A stretch of 36,901 nucleotides of DNA, from contig JAHDDV010000013.1 of the NCBI GenBank assembly GCA_020629205.1, positions 1 through 36,901 of the forward strand, given 5' to 3'. Positions within the stretch are counted from its first letter, which is position 1. Each line of letters begins with the position of its first letter. This document shows positions 15,901-25,101 of the stretch, piece by piece. Both the position numbers and the translations under genes were made by a program. Origin of the DNA: Chitinophagales bacterium. GTDB lineage: Bacteria > Bacteroidota > Bacteroidia > Chitinophagales > UBA2359. The notes beneath the pieces were generated by a model, which saw only the letters and a list, made by a program, of their open reading frames with translations, had not been told where the DNA came from and did no database searches.

Positions 15901-18900
15901 ATCTTATACGGTTTGGGTGAGGGACGACCTGGCTTGTGAGGTGTTTTCTAGTGATTTTATCTTGCTTGAAGAGCCGACAGCTGTCCTTGTGGCAAATGTG
16001 AGCACGGTTGACCTTAGTTGCCCTGGAGCAAATGACGGGGCGCTTACAATCTTTGCAGCAGGAGGTTCAGGAGCCCTGACTTACTCCATTGATGCCGGAC
16101 AGAATTTTGGATCTTCAACTGTGTTCACAGACCTGGGGCCAGGGGCATATAGTATCCTTGTACAAGATGAGTCAGAATGTACCATCGATGTGGCCATTCC
16201 AGTGGAGATATTTGAAGCCGCAACTCCCGAAATTAGCGTTTCGATAATAAACACAAGTGATTGTGCAACAGACAATGGATCGATTGAGATATCTGTTGAA
16301 GACGCTGTTGAGCCCTTAAACTACTCAATAGACAATGGACAGAATTTTTCGGTAGATCCGTTCTTTGGAGATCTGGGCGGAGGGATTTATCAACTAATTG
16401 TTAGAGATGGTAATTTCTGTGATTACACTTATGGTGATGTTGAATTATTGCAAGGATCCGATATAGTCTTTTCAAGTATTCCACAAGTCACTCAGCCCGA
16501 TTGTGCAGGCTTGGGAGGAGCCATTGAAATCGTAGTCGCGGGCGGTTCAGAGCCTTACACATACTCAGTAGATGGAGGACAGACTTTTCAAGATACTGGC
16601 TTGTTTGACAATCTGCCTGCAGGTCAATACGAGATTCAGGTCATCGATAGTGCCGATTGTTTGGTTAATTTCGAAGGCCCAATTGTACTGCAAAGTCCAG
16701 AGAGTTTTGAGATCACAAATGTCCTTGCTCAACCAATTTCTTGTGAAGGAGATCCAGGCACTATTCAGATATCCGCGACTGTAGCTGGTCTTAGTTACTC
16801 CATTGATGGAGGCGAAAACTTTCAAACGGAAGGTACTTTTGCAGGTCTGTCAGCAGGCTCCTATTCTATTGTTGTACAAGATGCGGATGCTTGTCAACAA
16901 TCGTACGCTGGCAACCCAGTCTTGCTTGGTAATGAAGAAGGATGTGGAGTGATTTCGGGAATTGTCTTCATTGATGCAGATGGTGATACAGAGTATGACG
17001 CTGGGGAAGCAACAGTTTCCGGTGCCATAATAACGATTAGCAATCAAGATGGGATTGTCTCGATACTAAACACTGAAGCAGATGGTAGCTATGTTTCTGG
17101 AACTGCGGTAGAAGGTAACTATATGGTTTCTATCGATGTGAATTCAGTGCCGGCCAATTTAAGTCTTGTCACACCGAACTTTGTCAACGTAACCGTGGGT
17201 GGAATTAATCCAGCCGTGGCCGACTTTGCATTCAATACAGATCCAATAACAGGAGAAATTGAATTGCAGGATGATATTGCGACAACAGACTACGGCACCA
17301 CCGTAGAAGTAGATGTGCTCGAAAATGATGGCATCGAGGGGCTAGCGATTATTGATTTTGCGGAGACACCAAACGGTGAAATAAGTTTGACAGAGGATGG
17401 GAACATTAGCTTTACACCGAGTGATGGATTTACTGGTGTTGTTAGCATTGAGTATACAGCTCAAGATCCTGATGGAAATGTTGGAACTGCTACATTAACA
17501 ATCACTGTAGGTCCATTGGCTGTTGATGACTATGTCATCACCTTACCGGGAACCCCAGTGACATTTAATCCACTATCCAATGACTTGGGCACAGGTCTTA
17601 CCGTTATTGATTTCACCATTCCAGATGGTGGTGAACTCATTGTTGACGAAGATGGTGAATTTACTTTCATCCCTGCAGATGGCTTCGAAGGCTCTGTAAC
17701 TTTCATTTATACCATACAAGACGAAAACGGAAATACCAGTACCGCGATAGGGACTGTCGAGATCACTTTCGATATTCCCGCTGCACCAATGGCGGTGGAT
17801 GACAGCTATACAACCACAGCAGGAGAGAGCATTACGCTGAATGTCATGGACAATGACAATGGAGTAGCGATTAGCATTGAATCCCTTGTCCCACCTGCAA
17901 ATGCTGTAACCATCATTGAAGGCGATGTCATTGACTTTACTCCTGAAGCTGGTTTTACAGGAACGATTACCTTTACGTATACGATCGTTGACGCTGCAGG
18001 ACAAACTGACAGCGCCATAGTGACCGTGCTCGTCGAAGCAGATCCCACTGCAATTGATGCGGTGGATGACAGTGCAGAGACCGATAGTGAAACCGTGGTC
18101 GAAGTACTGGTGCTGGATAATGATACTGGCGAAGGAATTTATATCTCAAGCTTCACCCAACCTGCATTTGGCGGTGAAGTATTGGTAGGGCAGGAAGGAC
18201 TAATATTTGTTCCCGACCCTAATTTTGTTGGTACCGCAGTATTCCAGTACAGCATCAGTGATGTTCAAGGAAATTTCGATACGGCGCTGGTGACAATAAC
18301 CGTATTTTCCAGTGAAGGGCCAGATGCAATTGATGACCTTTATACCACTGTGATTGATACACCGATTACTGTGGACCTCATGGAAAACGACTCTGGGCTG
18401 GGAATCTTTGTTTCAGACTTAAGCCCAGTGATTCCAGGTGGAGGAGCCATCCTGAATGAGGATGGAACAATCACCTTCGTTCCTGAGCAAGGCTTCACAG
18501 GCTTAGCCGTATTCACTTATACACTAGAGGATCAAAATGGTCTGATGGACATGGCAACAGTTACCGTCAATGTCTTGCTTGAAGCTAATGAGCCTCCCTG
18601 TATCGATACGCTCTACTTCTGTACCGGACCACTTCAAACCGTACCAGTGTGCTTTGAACAATGTGATCCGAATGGAGACCCTAGCTCAATTGTGGACGTA
18701 CAAACCACATTCAACTGTAGCATCTTTGTAACAGAGGATCTTTGTTTTAATTATACCCCACTTCCTGAATACTTTGGATTGGATTCCGTCTCAGTAACGA
18801 TCTGCGATAATCAAAATCCACAAGCATGTTCGGTGTCCACAGTTTTTGTACTGACCCAACAAGCAGGGGTGCCGAGTGCACAACCAGTAGATGACTTTTA

Positions 18901-21900
18901 CAGTACTCCAAACAATCAAAATATTGTCATTGATCCTTTGAGCAATGACGAAGGCGAATTACTTAGCATCGCAGGCCTTACACAACCCTCCGAGGGAGCA
19001 GTGGTGAGCCTTGATGGCGAAGAAGTGACCCTTACTCCAATTCCTGACTATGAAGGAACAATACAATTTGAATATGAAATACAGGATTTCTGTGGCGATA
19101 CGGCTGCTGCTACCATTACGGTAGAAATTACTTCTCCAATCGATGATCCGGTAAACGCTGTAGAAGACGTTTTCAACACACTAGTCGATACACCCCTCAC
19201 ACTTGACGTATTGTCAAATGATACCGGAAATGGGATTACTATCACTGAGGTAACACAACCTGCCTTTGGTGGTACAGTGCAGATCCTAGATGGAGCCCTG
19301 CTCTTTACGCCTGAAGAGGGCTTTACTGGATTGGTGGTTTTTGAATATACCATTACAGATGAAAATGGAGCGACTGATACGGCAGCTGTATCCATTACAG
19401 TCGAAGAACTACCTGATCCAGAATGTGATACCACAGCCTACTTTACAACGCTTTGTACACAGCCTGTAACCCCCGAAGAAATTTGCTTCGATTTCTGTAC
19501 CCTGGAAGGAGATAGCATTGAAGTAGTTGGAGTTACTGCCCTCTATAGCTGCAGTATTGATCTGGAAGATAATCCGCCAGAGTGCTTTGGTTATACTGCA
19601 TTACCTGGCTCCGCTGGCCTGACAAACGAGCTGACCGTAGTAGCCTGCAATGAATTTGGTGTTTGCGATACAGCCTATGTGGAGGTCTATGTCGGTTGCT
19701 TCCCGCCTTTGGCTACGAACGATACAGCAACAGCAGAAGATGAAAGCATCTTTATCGATGTTTTGGCTAACGACAGCGACCCTTGCTACTCGATCGACAC
19801 ATTGAGCACAGTGGCTCTGACGCAACCTTTGAACGGAACTCTGGAACCAGCAGAAGATGGTGGTTTCAACTATCTTCCGAATGAAGGGTTCGTCGGAACC
19901 GATTCTTATACCTATCAAGTCTGCAATCCTTGTATAGACCTCAGCTGCGATACAGCGACGGTCACCATCACTGTACTGGACATTACACCTCCTGCTGATA
20001 TTTTGGCAGTTTTAGACGTCACCAGCACACCATTTGAAACCCCCGTTGAAGTCGATGTGCTTGCCAACGATTCTGGTGAAGATTTAAGCATTGAATCTTT
20101 CACACAGCCAGTCAATGGAAGTGTTAGCCTCGGGGAAGATGGAACCACCTTGGTCTATACTCCAAACGAAGGCTTCTCTGGTGGCGACTTCTTCTTCTAC
20201 ACCATTATTGACGCGGAAGGCAATACTGATACAACAGTAGTCAACATTGAAGTCCTGGAAGAGAACGCCGAAAATCAACCACCCTCAATCATCGGAGATG
20301 TATTTGAGATCGACCCTAACGAAGTGATTGAACTACCGGTTCTTGACAATGACTCTGACCCTGAAGGAGGTGAACTAATCATCACTGGTGTGATAGGTCC
20401 GGAAGATGGTGGCACTATTAGCTTTAACGAAGACAGCACGGCACTTATCTTCACCCCGGATCCTGATTATATCGGAGAAGTGGAGTTTGAATACATCGCC
20501 TGCGACGACGCTGTTCCACCAATCTGCGACACAGCTACAGTAGTCGTATCCGTTGGCACCGAATTGAGCAACAATCCACCACAAGCCAATAATGACGAGG
20601 TGACTATTAGCAATCTCGATGAGTTCTTGGTGATTGGAGTTTGCGGAAATGATCTCGATATTGATGGCAATGCTCTGTCAGTAACTGTCCTCGTGCCACC
20701 AGCCTTTGGCACCGTAGAGCAGGAGCAAGATGATGAATCAGGCTGCAGCCTCATCTATACACCAAACGAATTTATAGATGGTCTGGAGGATATCTTCAGC
20801 TACTTGCTTTGTGATGATGGCAATCCGGAACTGTGCGACACAGCCTTTGTTAGCATAGATTATGTTCTGATTCCTGCTGAGATCAGTGCGGAGCCTGATG
20901 TACAAACCACTAATTTTGAAGAAGCAATCACAATCGACGTATTGGCTAATGATGAAGGTGACAATCTTAGTATTATTTCCTTTACGCAACCAGCCAATGG
21001 TACAGTCACTTTCAATGAAGACAGTACCCAGCTGATTTACACACCAAATGAAGGCTACGAAGGAGACGACTTCTTCTTCTATACCATACAAGATGGAGAA
21101 GGCAATGTGGATTCCACAGTTGTTAATATAACAGTCTTGCCTGATGAGCAGGAAAACCTTCCTCCTGTTGCCAATAATGACACCTTTGAGCAAGAAGAGT
21201 ACGAAATAATGATTCTGGATGTATTGGAAAATGACAGTGACCCTGAAGGTGGTCTACTGACGATCACAACCGTCATTGGACCGGATGAAGGTGGCACAGT
21301 CACCATCAGCGAGGATGGTCAATCCCTTGTCTTTGAACCCGATTCCGGCTTTGTAGGAAATATCAATTTTGATTATGTCGTCTGCGATGAAGAAGGACTC
21401 TGCGATACCGCTTCCGTTGCCATTGCATTGGGCGGAGAAGAAGTTTCAAACAATCCGCCAATTGGGGTAGAAGACAATTTTGATATGCTCGCAACAGAGG
21501 ACTTCATTATCATTGATGTTTGCGGAAATGATAGCGACCCTGATGGCGATAACATCTTCGTATCAATCATTGGAATGCCAATGTTTGGTGAGCTCTCAAT
21601 TGATGAAGCTGACACAACAGGTTGTTCCATGATCTATACCCTGCTGGATTCTGATGCAGAACTGGATGCCTTTACCTACCTGCTCTGCGATGACGGAGAT
21701 CCAGTGCTTTGCGATACCGTAGCAGTAACGATTACAATCTTTCAAGGAAGTGGCGAAGTTGAACTAAACCCAGATGTGGTACAGACTCCATTTGAAACTA
21801 GTGTGAGCATCGATGTCCTGCTAAACGACAACAGCGACTTCCCTTTGACCATCACCAGTTTTACCCTTCCTGAAAATGGAACAGTCGAATTTGATGAGAC

Positions 21901-24103
21901 TGGAACCATGTTGATATACACGCCTAATGATGGCTTTAGCGGTTCTGACTTCTTCTTTTACGAGGCTTGTGATGAAGAAGGAAACTGCGAATCAACTTTG
22001 GTTTCGATCACCGTGCTTCCGGAAGATGCAGTCAATCTACCGCCGACTGCCAATACCGATCTGGCCATCACGGAGGCTGGGCTAGAAGTGATCATCCCGG
22101 TCTTGGATAATGATAGCGATCCCGAAAATCAGCTGCTTACCATCACCTTCGTAGGAGAACCCCTTTATGGTACAATCTCTTACAATGAAGACAGTACCGA
22201 ATTGATCTATCTGCCAAACGACGGAGTGGATATGGTGGAAGACTCGTTTATATATGTGATTTGCGACCCTGGGGAACTCTGCGATACAGCGGTAGTCTGG
22301 GTGGCAATTGGTATGGAGCCAAGCAATAGCTATCCTATTGCCGAGAATGATGAGGTAGTGACGCCTTTCGAGACTCCAATCTTGATCAACATCTGCGATA
22401 ATGATTCAGATCCCGATATCGGTCAGCTTCTTACAGTAACTATTGTGGCAGAGCCAGCTTTTGGTACCATAGAGCTTCTAAACGATACCTGGGAAGAAGG
22501 GGAGTGCTGGGTTGAGTATACACCAAACGAAGGCTACTCCGGGCAGGATGTTTTTGTCTACATCCTCTGCGATGATGGTTCTCCAGCTTTGTGTGACACA
22601 GCCTTTGTGTCGATTACCGTTGAAGAGGAAATCGTTGAACCGGAAACTATTAATGCTCAACCAGACATTGCCATTACATCCATAAATGAACCAATCCTAA
22701 TTGATGTACTTGCAAATGACGAAGGGGAAAATCTCACCATTACAGGTTTCTCTAATCCAGGAAATGGTACCGTCATTTTCACAGTAGATGGACAAGGCTT
22801 GATCTATACACCGGTGCCGGGATTTGTCGGTACAGATTATTTTGAATATTACATTTGTGATGATATTGGGCAATGCGACACCGCCTTGGTCGCCGTCATC
22901 GTACAGCCAGAATCAATCACCAATGTGCCACCATCAGGTATTAGCGACGCCTATTGCTTTGAAGATGATCAACCGAATGTTATTGACGTGCTCGAAAATG
23001 ATGAAGACGCTTTCGGAGGCGATGCCCTGATCCTCGAATCATTTACGCAGGGAGCTTTTGGTACCATCACTCAGGAAGGGCAACAGCTACTCTACACTCC
23101 TGTCCCCGGAAGTACTGAATGTGATCTCTTCGAGTACGTAGTTTGCGATAACGGTGAACCGCAAATGTGTGATACCGTTCAAGTCGAGTACTGTATAGAA
23201 AATTGTGATGATCAAAATGATCCACCTTTTGCAAACAGCGACGAAGCAATGGTACAAAATTGTGATACGGTTCAAATTAATATCCTCAGCAATGATGAAG
23301 ATCCTAATGGGGACAATTTGATTGTAGACTTCGTCACCAATCCTGCCATCGGTTCGATTGAACTCTTGGACGGGGTCGTGACCTATATTCCAGATTCTAC
23401 ATATGTGGGAGTAGATTACCTGATCTATACCCTTTGCGATGATGGTGTGCCTCCCTATTGCGTTAATGGTGCCGTTACCATAATGGTCTCGGCTTGTCCG
23501 GAAGACAGTACCGAAGTGGATACAACAGTCGTTGCAGTGGATGATATGATATCAGCCATCACTGGTGAAGTAATCGCAATCCCAATTCTCAACAATGACA
23601 CGCTAAGCCATGACTATACCTTGATCGAGATTATCACTGATCCTATTGATGGAAACACTGCAACAGTCGTAAATGGTGAAGTGCAGTACGTGGCTGCTCT
23701 AGGATTCGAAGGCGAAGATAGTCTACAATATGTCGTCTGTATTGAAGAATACTGTGACACTGCCTGGGTATACATTACTGTAGGGCCGCAAAATCCTCCA
23801 GAGGTCAATTGCGACTCACTACTGATTGCCAGCGGTATCTCGCCGAATGGCGACGGAATACAAGATGTGCTAGTCATACAAGACCTCTATGAATGCTACC
23901 CAGCTAATGAGTTGCGCATCTACAATAGATGGGGTACAGAAGTGTACAAGGCCATTGGTTACGGGGATGCCTTAGTATGGGACGGTACCTGGCAAGAATC
24001 AGGTGATCCCTTGCCGGATGGCACATACTTCTATGTATTGGTGCTTGACCCTGAAGATAGTAGTCTCGAACCCCGAGACGGATTTATCGAGTTAAGAAGA
24101 TAA
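12935..24103 (+). CDS. Giant T9SS type B surface protein with SprB and Ig/cadherin-like repeats
   Basis: This protein of about 3722 residues is probably a cell-surface adhesin or filament exported by T9SS. Domains in order: signal peptide (MRILYFLLLLSLCFFQS); an unrecognised N-terminal domain (about 25-272); 13 SprB-type repeats (about 272-1335), 12 of them with Y(S)(I/V/L)DGG-like cores; one SdrD-B-like domain (about 1336-1440; SGIVFIDADGDTEYDAGE); 21 Ig/cadherin-like repeats with the VLxND core (about 1445-3618); and a type B sorting domain (about 3624-3722) with ISPNGDGIQD, LRIYNRWGTEVY, WDGTW and PLPDGTYFYVL. Two Cys-rich modules (about 1888-1976 and 2161-2255) interrupt the Ig-like array. 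The start is ATG at 12935, because the signal peptide begins there; a TTG extension to 12767 was set aside. A strong terminator follows the stop. Adhesion or gliding is inferred from the SprB family. Type B proteins often have an SprF/PorP-like partner next door, and none is seen here. Confidence 0.93.
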   Translation: MRILYFLLLLSLCFFQSLELRGQEPFGTYQLECLANPNFNLVTADLSGQEPSEFSMLDLGASDGLYIVLVSQDLHPTSIALQIDMAMPVNLEMHAVEQNTIYWVGEVASGASNFSLQADGANIEALSFPIGFYAFGEEDGNSGNAATYFFGEYLDYNMGPPFIQPMQDCFEFALPFPAGGSSSSYNLRFVFREMFDALRPAAISLSYEENAIDLLAFGTDDPTGILVFEQSLNNITPSGAPIMISVCSNQFNDNGELGPAFFLESISLTDDEDCCFEVLDIQTVEPSCDSADGMINFQLSLDSGPYTVDYAPLGEQSQQIILEYAMGGISIGDLAAGTYNVAIADSEGCEITISPSVILNAPDACCDDLSFTYESFNPSECGVNDGYIEFSASGSTGLYEYSLDGGEIWFTSAVFNDLMPGVYDLAVRTPDNDCVLVDPVSLTLAAPDGISIEAVNTIAETCNESADGQIIILAVSEEATLQYSIDGGNTYQDSNIFEGLNAGIYEVFVTIGTACTIEHGEVMVDAGTALELIEIASENIVCLGDGSGEISIFASAGEGVPLEYSIDGGQSFSTENVFTGLDPGTYDIVVQTAEGCSESGQAGIEFNGADELEFSIDFSENTGCGEEDGFIQFSASGGLPPYQYSIDAGEVYQTQPLFENLGGGFYELYVKDENNCIGVYEAGILSFASSESPTVSDVLYSNPSCFGESDGTITIVAGGGSGVLEYSVDGGSTYSSANTVSDLSSGLYVIMVRDDQGCEVTYENEILLLDPDQLSNITIEIDQLVDCESGSASIEIFTVGGTGFLQYSIDGGETYSLDNAFLDLSAGIYNVKVKDENNCGLEYSENPVVIEEPGSFLDIEVLALDLSSCLEPDGQIIITATGGMDPIQYSIDNGATYTEDNVFSGLSGGSYEILVQDGAGCEAAYLSTVNLLQPDDIEIVSVETSDLACAGDASGAMTILASGGVEPLEYSLNGEDWQSSNQFSDLDAGSYTVWVRDDLACEVFSSDFILLEEPTAVLVANVSTVDLSCPGANDGALTIFAAGGSGALTYSIDAGQNFGSSTVFTDLGPGAYSILVQDESECTIDVAIPVEIFEAATPEISVSIINTSDCATDNGSIEISVEDAVEPLNYSIDNGQNFSVDPFFGDLGGGIYQLIVRDGNFCDYTYGDVELLQGSDIVFSSIPQVTQPDCAGLGGAIEIVVAGGSEPYTYSVDGGQTFQDTGLFDNLPAGQYEIQVIDSADCLVNFEGPIVLQSPESFEITNVLAQPISCEGDPGTIQISATVAGLSYSIDGGENFQTEGTFAGLSAGSYSIVVQDADACQQSYAGNPVLLGNEEGCGVISGIVFIDADGDTEYDAGEATVSGAIITISNQDGIVSILNTEADGSYVSGTAVEGNYMVSIDVNSVPANLSLVTPNFVNVTVGGINPAVADFAFNTDPITGEIELQDDIATTDYGTTVEVDVLENDGIEGLAIIDFAETPNGEISLTEDGNISFTPSDGFTGVVSIEYTAQDPDGNVGTATLTITVGPLAVDDYVITLPGTPVTFNPLSNDLGTGLTVIDFTIPDGGELIVDEDGEFTFIPADGFEGSVTFIYTIQDENGNTSTAIGTVEITFDIPAAPMAVDDSYTTTAGESITLNVMDNDNGVAISIESLVPPANAVTIIEGDVIDFTPEAGFTGTITFTYTIVDAAGQTDSAIVTVLVEADPTAIDAVDDSAETDSETVVEVLVLDNDTGEGIYISSFTQPAFGGEVLVGQEGLIFVPDPNFVGTAVFQYSISDVQGNFDTALVTITVFSSEGPDAIDDLYTTVIDTPITVDLMENDSGLGIFVSDLSPVIPGGGAILNEDGTITFVPEQGFTGLAVFTYTLEDQNGLMDMATVTVNVLLEANEPPCIDTLYFCTGPLQTVPVCFEQCDPNGDPSSIVDVQTTFNCSIFVTEDLCFNYTPLPEYFGLDSVSVTICDNQNPQACSVSTVFVLTQQAGVPSAQPVDDFYSTPNNQNIVIDPLSNDEGELLSIAGLTQPSEGAVVSLDGEEVTLTPIPDYEGTIQFEYEIQDFCGDTAAATITVEITSPIDDPVNAVEDVFNTLVDTPLTLDVLSNDTGNGITITEVTQPAFGGTVQILDGALLFTPEEGFTGLVVFEYTITDENGATDTAAVSITVEELPDPECDTTAYFTTLCTQPVTPEEICFDFCTLEGDSIEVVGVTALYSCSIDLEDNPPECFGYTALPGSAGLTNELTVVACNEFGVCDTAYVEVYVGCFPPLATNDTATAEDESIFIDVLANDSDPCYSIDTLSTVALTQPLNGTLEPAEDGGFNYLPNEGFVGTDSYTYQVCNPCIDLSCDTATVTITVLDITPPADILAVLDVTSTPFETPVEVDVLANDSGEDLSIESFTQPVNGSVSLGEDGTTLVYTPNEGFSGGDFFFYTIIDAEGNTDTTVVNIEVLEENAENQPPSIIGDVFEIDPNEVIELPVLDNDSDPEGGELIITGVIGPEDGGTISFNEDSTALIFTPDPDYIGEVEFEYIACDDAVPPICDTATVVVSVGTELSNNPPQANNDEVTISNLDEFLVIGVCGNDLDIDGNALSVTVLVPPAFGTVEQEQDDESGCSLIYTPNEFIDGLEDIFSYLLCDDGNPELCDTAFVSIDYVLIPAEISAEPDVQTTNFEEAITIDVLANDEGDNLSIISFTQPANGTVTFNEDSTQLIYTPNEGYEGDDFFFYTIQDGEGNVDSTVVNITVLPDEQENLPPVANNDTFEQEEYEIMILDVLENDSDPEGGLLTITTVIGPDEGGTVTISEDGQSLVFEPDSGFVGNINFDYVVCDEEGLCDTASVAIALGGEEVSNNPPIGVEDNFDMLATEDFIIIDVCGNDSDPDGDNIFVSIIGMPMFGELSIDEADTTGCSMIYTLLDSDAELDAFTYLLCDDGDPVLCDTVAVTITIFQGSGEVELNPDVVQTPFETSVSIDVLLNDNSDFPLTITSFTLPENGTVEFDETGTMLIYTPNDGFSGSDFFFYEACDEEGNCESTLVSITVLPEDAVNLPPTANTDLAITEAGLEVIIPVLDNDSDPENQLLTITFVGEPLYGTISYNEDSTELIYLPNDGVDMVEDSFIYVICDPGELCDTAVVWVAIGMEPSNSYPIAENDEVVTPFETPILINICDNDSDPDIGQLLTVTIVAEPAFGTIELLNDTWEEGECWVEYTPNEGYSGQDVFVYILCDDGSPALCDTAFVSITVEEEIVEPETINAQPDIAITSINEPILIDVLANDEGENLTITGFSNPGNGTVIFTVDGQGLIYTPVPGFVGTDYFEYYICDDIGQCDTALVAVIVQPESITNVPPSGISDAYCFEDDQPNVIDVLENDEDAFGGDALILESFTQGAFGTITQEGQQLLYTPVPGSTECDLFEYVVCDNGEPQMCDTVQVEYCIENCDDQNDPPFANSDEAMVQNCDTVQINILSNDEDPNGDNLIVDFVTNPAIGSIELLDGVVTYIPDSTYVGVDYLIYTLCDDGVPPYCVNGAVTIMVSACPEDSTEVDTTVVAVDDMISAITGEVIAIPILNNDTLSHDYTLIEIITDPIDGNTATVVNGEVQYVAALGFEGEDSLQYVVCIEEYCDTAWVYITVGPQNPPEVNCDSLLIASGISPNGDGIQDVLVIQDLYECYPANELRIYNRWGTEVYKAIGYGDALVWDGTWQESGDPLPDGTYFYVLVLDPEDSSLEPRDGFIELRR
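13750..16940 (+). repeat. SprB repeat array, first giant gene
   Basis: It encodes 13 units of about 80 residues. Each has a C..G.(D/N)G.I.I.A.GG start, a YSIDGG.(T/S)(Y/F) core, a (F)..L..G.Y.(V/I).V.D...C close and a linking strand. The first unit (near 13800-13930) is degenerate, and the last lacks the early GG turn. Recurring DNA words such as TATTCTATTGATGGTGG occur, but synonymous drift between units is high. Confidence 0.85.
17271..23790 (+). repeat. Ig/cadherin-like 'VLxND' repeat array, first giant gene
   Basis: It encodes 21 tandem units of roughly 80-95 residues in the style of bacterial Ig-like (Big_9/cadherin-like) domains. The unit is DD..T...TP..IDVL.ND...(G/L)..I...TQP..GTV.....(L).YTP..GF.G.D.F.Y...D..G..DTA.V.ITV. 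From about 20300 onward the form with ND.DP.G dominates, suggesting Ca-binding loops and a later round of expansion. Two Cys-rich modules sit within it. Confidence 0.85.
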
Positions 24104-24106
24104 AGC

Positions 24107-24142
24107 AAAAGCCCTGCAACATTACTTGCAGGGCTTTTTTTT
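24107..24142 (+). terminator. Intrinsic terminator of the first giant gene
   Basis: A perfect 13-bp stem pairs AAAAGCCCTGCAA (24107-24119) with TTGCAGGGCTTTT (24126-24138) around CATTAC, followed by further T to 24142. It begins three bases after the stop codon. It separates this gene from the second giant gene, so the two are probably transcribed independently. Confidence 0.93.
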
Positions 24143-24172
24143 GTCCCCCTTTCAGACCTTTTCTTTTTTTTA

Positions 24173-24385
24173 GGAGCACAGCAGATTGACTCACTCCACC
24201 TGCTGCTCGCTCTACGCTACAATGCTGGCAGCATCCAGGAGCTTCGTGTATCCGCTAGCCCCGTCTCGTCCTTTTGGGCCGAGCCAGTGCTACCGGCACA
24301 CTCAGTCTCCTGCCTGCTACCAGCATTTCCACTGCGATCGAGGCTATTCTTCACCGTCATTTTCATGTGGCGAAGCAGTCCTTGC
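24173..24385 (+). repeat. Dispersed gene-3'-end repeat, copy 4
   Basis: It begins GGAGCACAGCAG one base after a T8 tract (24164-24171) downstream of the giant gene's terminator. GAGC and AGCAG pair with CTGCT and GCTC about 20 bases on. It is clearly diverged, but its 3' part (TGCGATCGAGGCTATTCTTCACCG) matches TGCGCCCGGGGCTATTGGGCACCG-like sequence of copy 2 at the same place in the element. The end is approximate. Confidence 0.6.
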
Positions 24386-24674
24386 TATCGAAAATCCTCT
24401 TTCCCCTTTCTCATTGATCTAAATATAATTCTGTTTGCCATATGTCGTTTGATGCCCACCAAACCGAGCTTTTACGCCACTTGTCCCGAGGGAAACAGCT
24501 TTGCAGAAGATGGGCTAAAATCGCCGCTCTGTAACAATCTGATTTTATGCAATTTGGCACGCGAAAAAAAAAGAAAAAACGCATGCAGATTGACTACTGG
24601 AGGTGACTATTTTTCGACTTTTTTGTCTTAGTATTGTATGGTTTTGTGTGCAATTTATGTGCATTAAACTAGGC

Positions 24675-24692
24675 AGTGAAACGAATTTCACT
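24675..24692. promoter_or_regulatory. Dyad upstream of the second giant gene promoter
   Basis: AGTGAAA (24675-24681) and TTTCACT (24686-24692) form a perfect 7-bp inverted repeat around CGAA. Its position about 100 bases upstream of the candidate -7 box would suit a regulator site, but no known operator was recognised. Confidence 0.3.
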
Positions 24693-24791
24693 ATTTACAC
24701 TATGATTCTATGAAGATACAGTAGGTCCAATAGTGGCTTACAGGAGTGGTTTGGGCAATTTATGAGTGGCTTTTTTTAATTAAAAAATTGG

Positions 24792-24799
24792 TAAATTTG
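24792..24799 (+). promoter_or_regulatory. Candidate -7 box for the second giant gene
   Basis: TAAATTTG matches TAnnTTTG exactly and lies in the most AT-rich part of the gap. No good TTTG -33 element is present at the usual spacing. The implied leader is about 300 bases. Confidence 0.4.
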
Positions 24800-24952
24800 T
24801 CTAAAGAATTGTGTCTTGAGTTATAGGGAGACGAAGGGTAAAAACCCTCGCTGCCTGAAGATTTACGATCCAAATTTGTAACCCAGTGATTCTCAGGAAT
24901 CGAACCGGTTACTCGTTGACCATCACCATTAAGCAACAAACAATAACCTGTT

Positions 24953-24983
24953 TGCCCGGTATCCGTATTGGATTACACGGGCA
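24953..24983 (+). promoter_or_regulatory. Leader hairpin of the second giant gene
   Basis: TGCCCG (24953-24958) pairs with CGGGCA (24978-24983). Inside, GTATCC pairs with GGATTAC with a one-base bulge, around the loop GTATT. No U tract follows. It lies about 120 bases before the ATG, within the probable untranslated leader. Confidence 0.45.
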
Positions 24984-25101
24984 CGCTGTATTTTCGCCCT
25001 GAGCGGAAGAAATGAATGGATACCCCCGTTGATCGCCATTTGTTTCCAAACTCATCTTCTGATTGTCGGAAAGGGCTTTTGTGATGGAAAACAACTTTAA
25101 T

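Larger units (their letters stand above)
24386..25101. other. Leader region of the second giant gene
   Basis: About 700 bases have no convincing gene. It contains a 7-bp dyad (24675-24692), an A/T palindrome TTTTTTAATTAAAAAA (24772-24787) just ahead of a perfect -7 box (24792-24799), a small hairpin around GGGTAAAAACCC (24836-24847) and a longer hairpin at 24953-24983. The short open frames here have no recognisable product. Confidence 0.55.

Noticed and set aside
17573-21630. Several minus-strand open frames of 70-150 residues within the giant genes
   Set aside because: They mirror the repetitive coding strand, have no domains, and lie in a plus-strand gene with intact repeats throughout.
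24186-24631. Two overlapping open frames of 78 and 114 residues after the first giant gene
   Set aside because: The first lies in repeat copy 4, and the second runs out of it into AT-rich leader. The composition is not protein-like.
24886-24912. GGTTCGATTCC on the minus strand, like a tRNA T-loop
   Set aside because: The bases around it do not make a 5-bp T stem, and no acceptor, D or anticodon arms can be placed.
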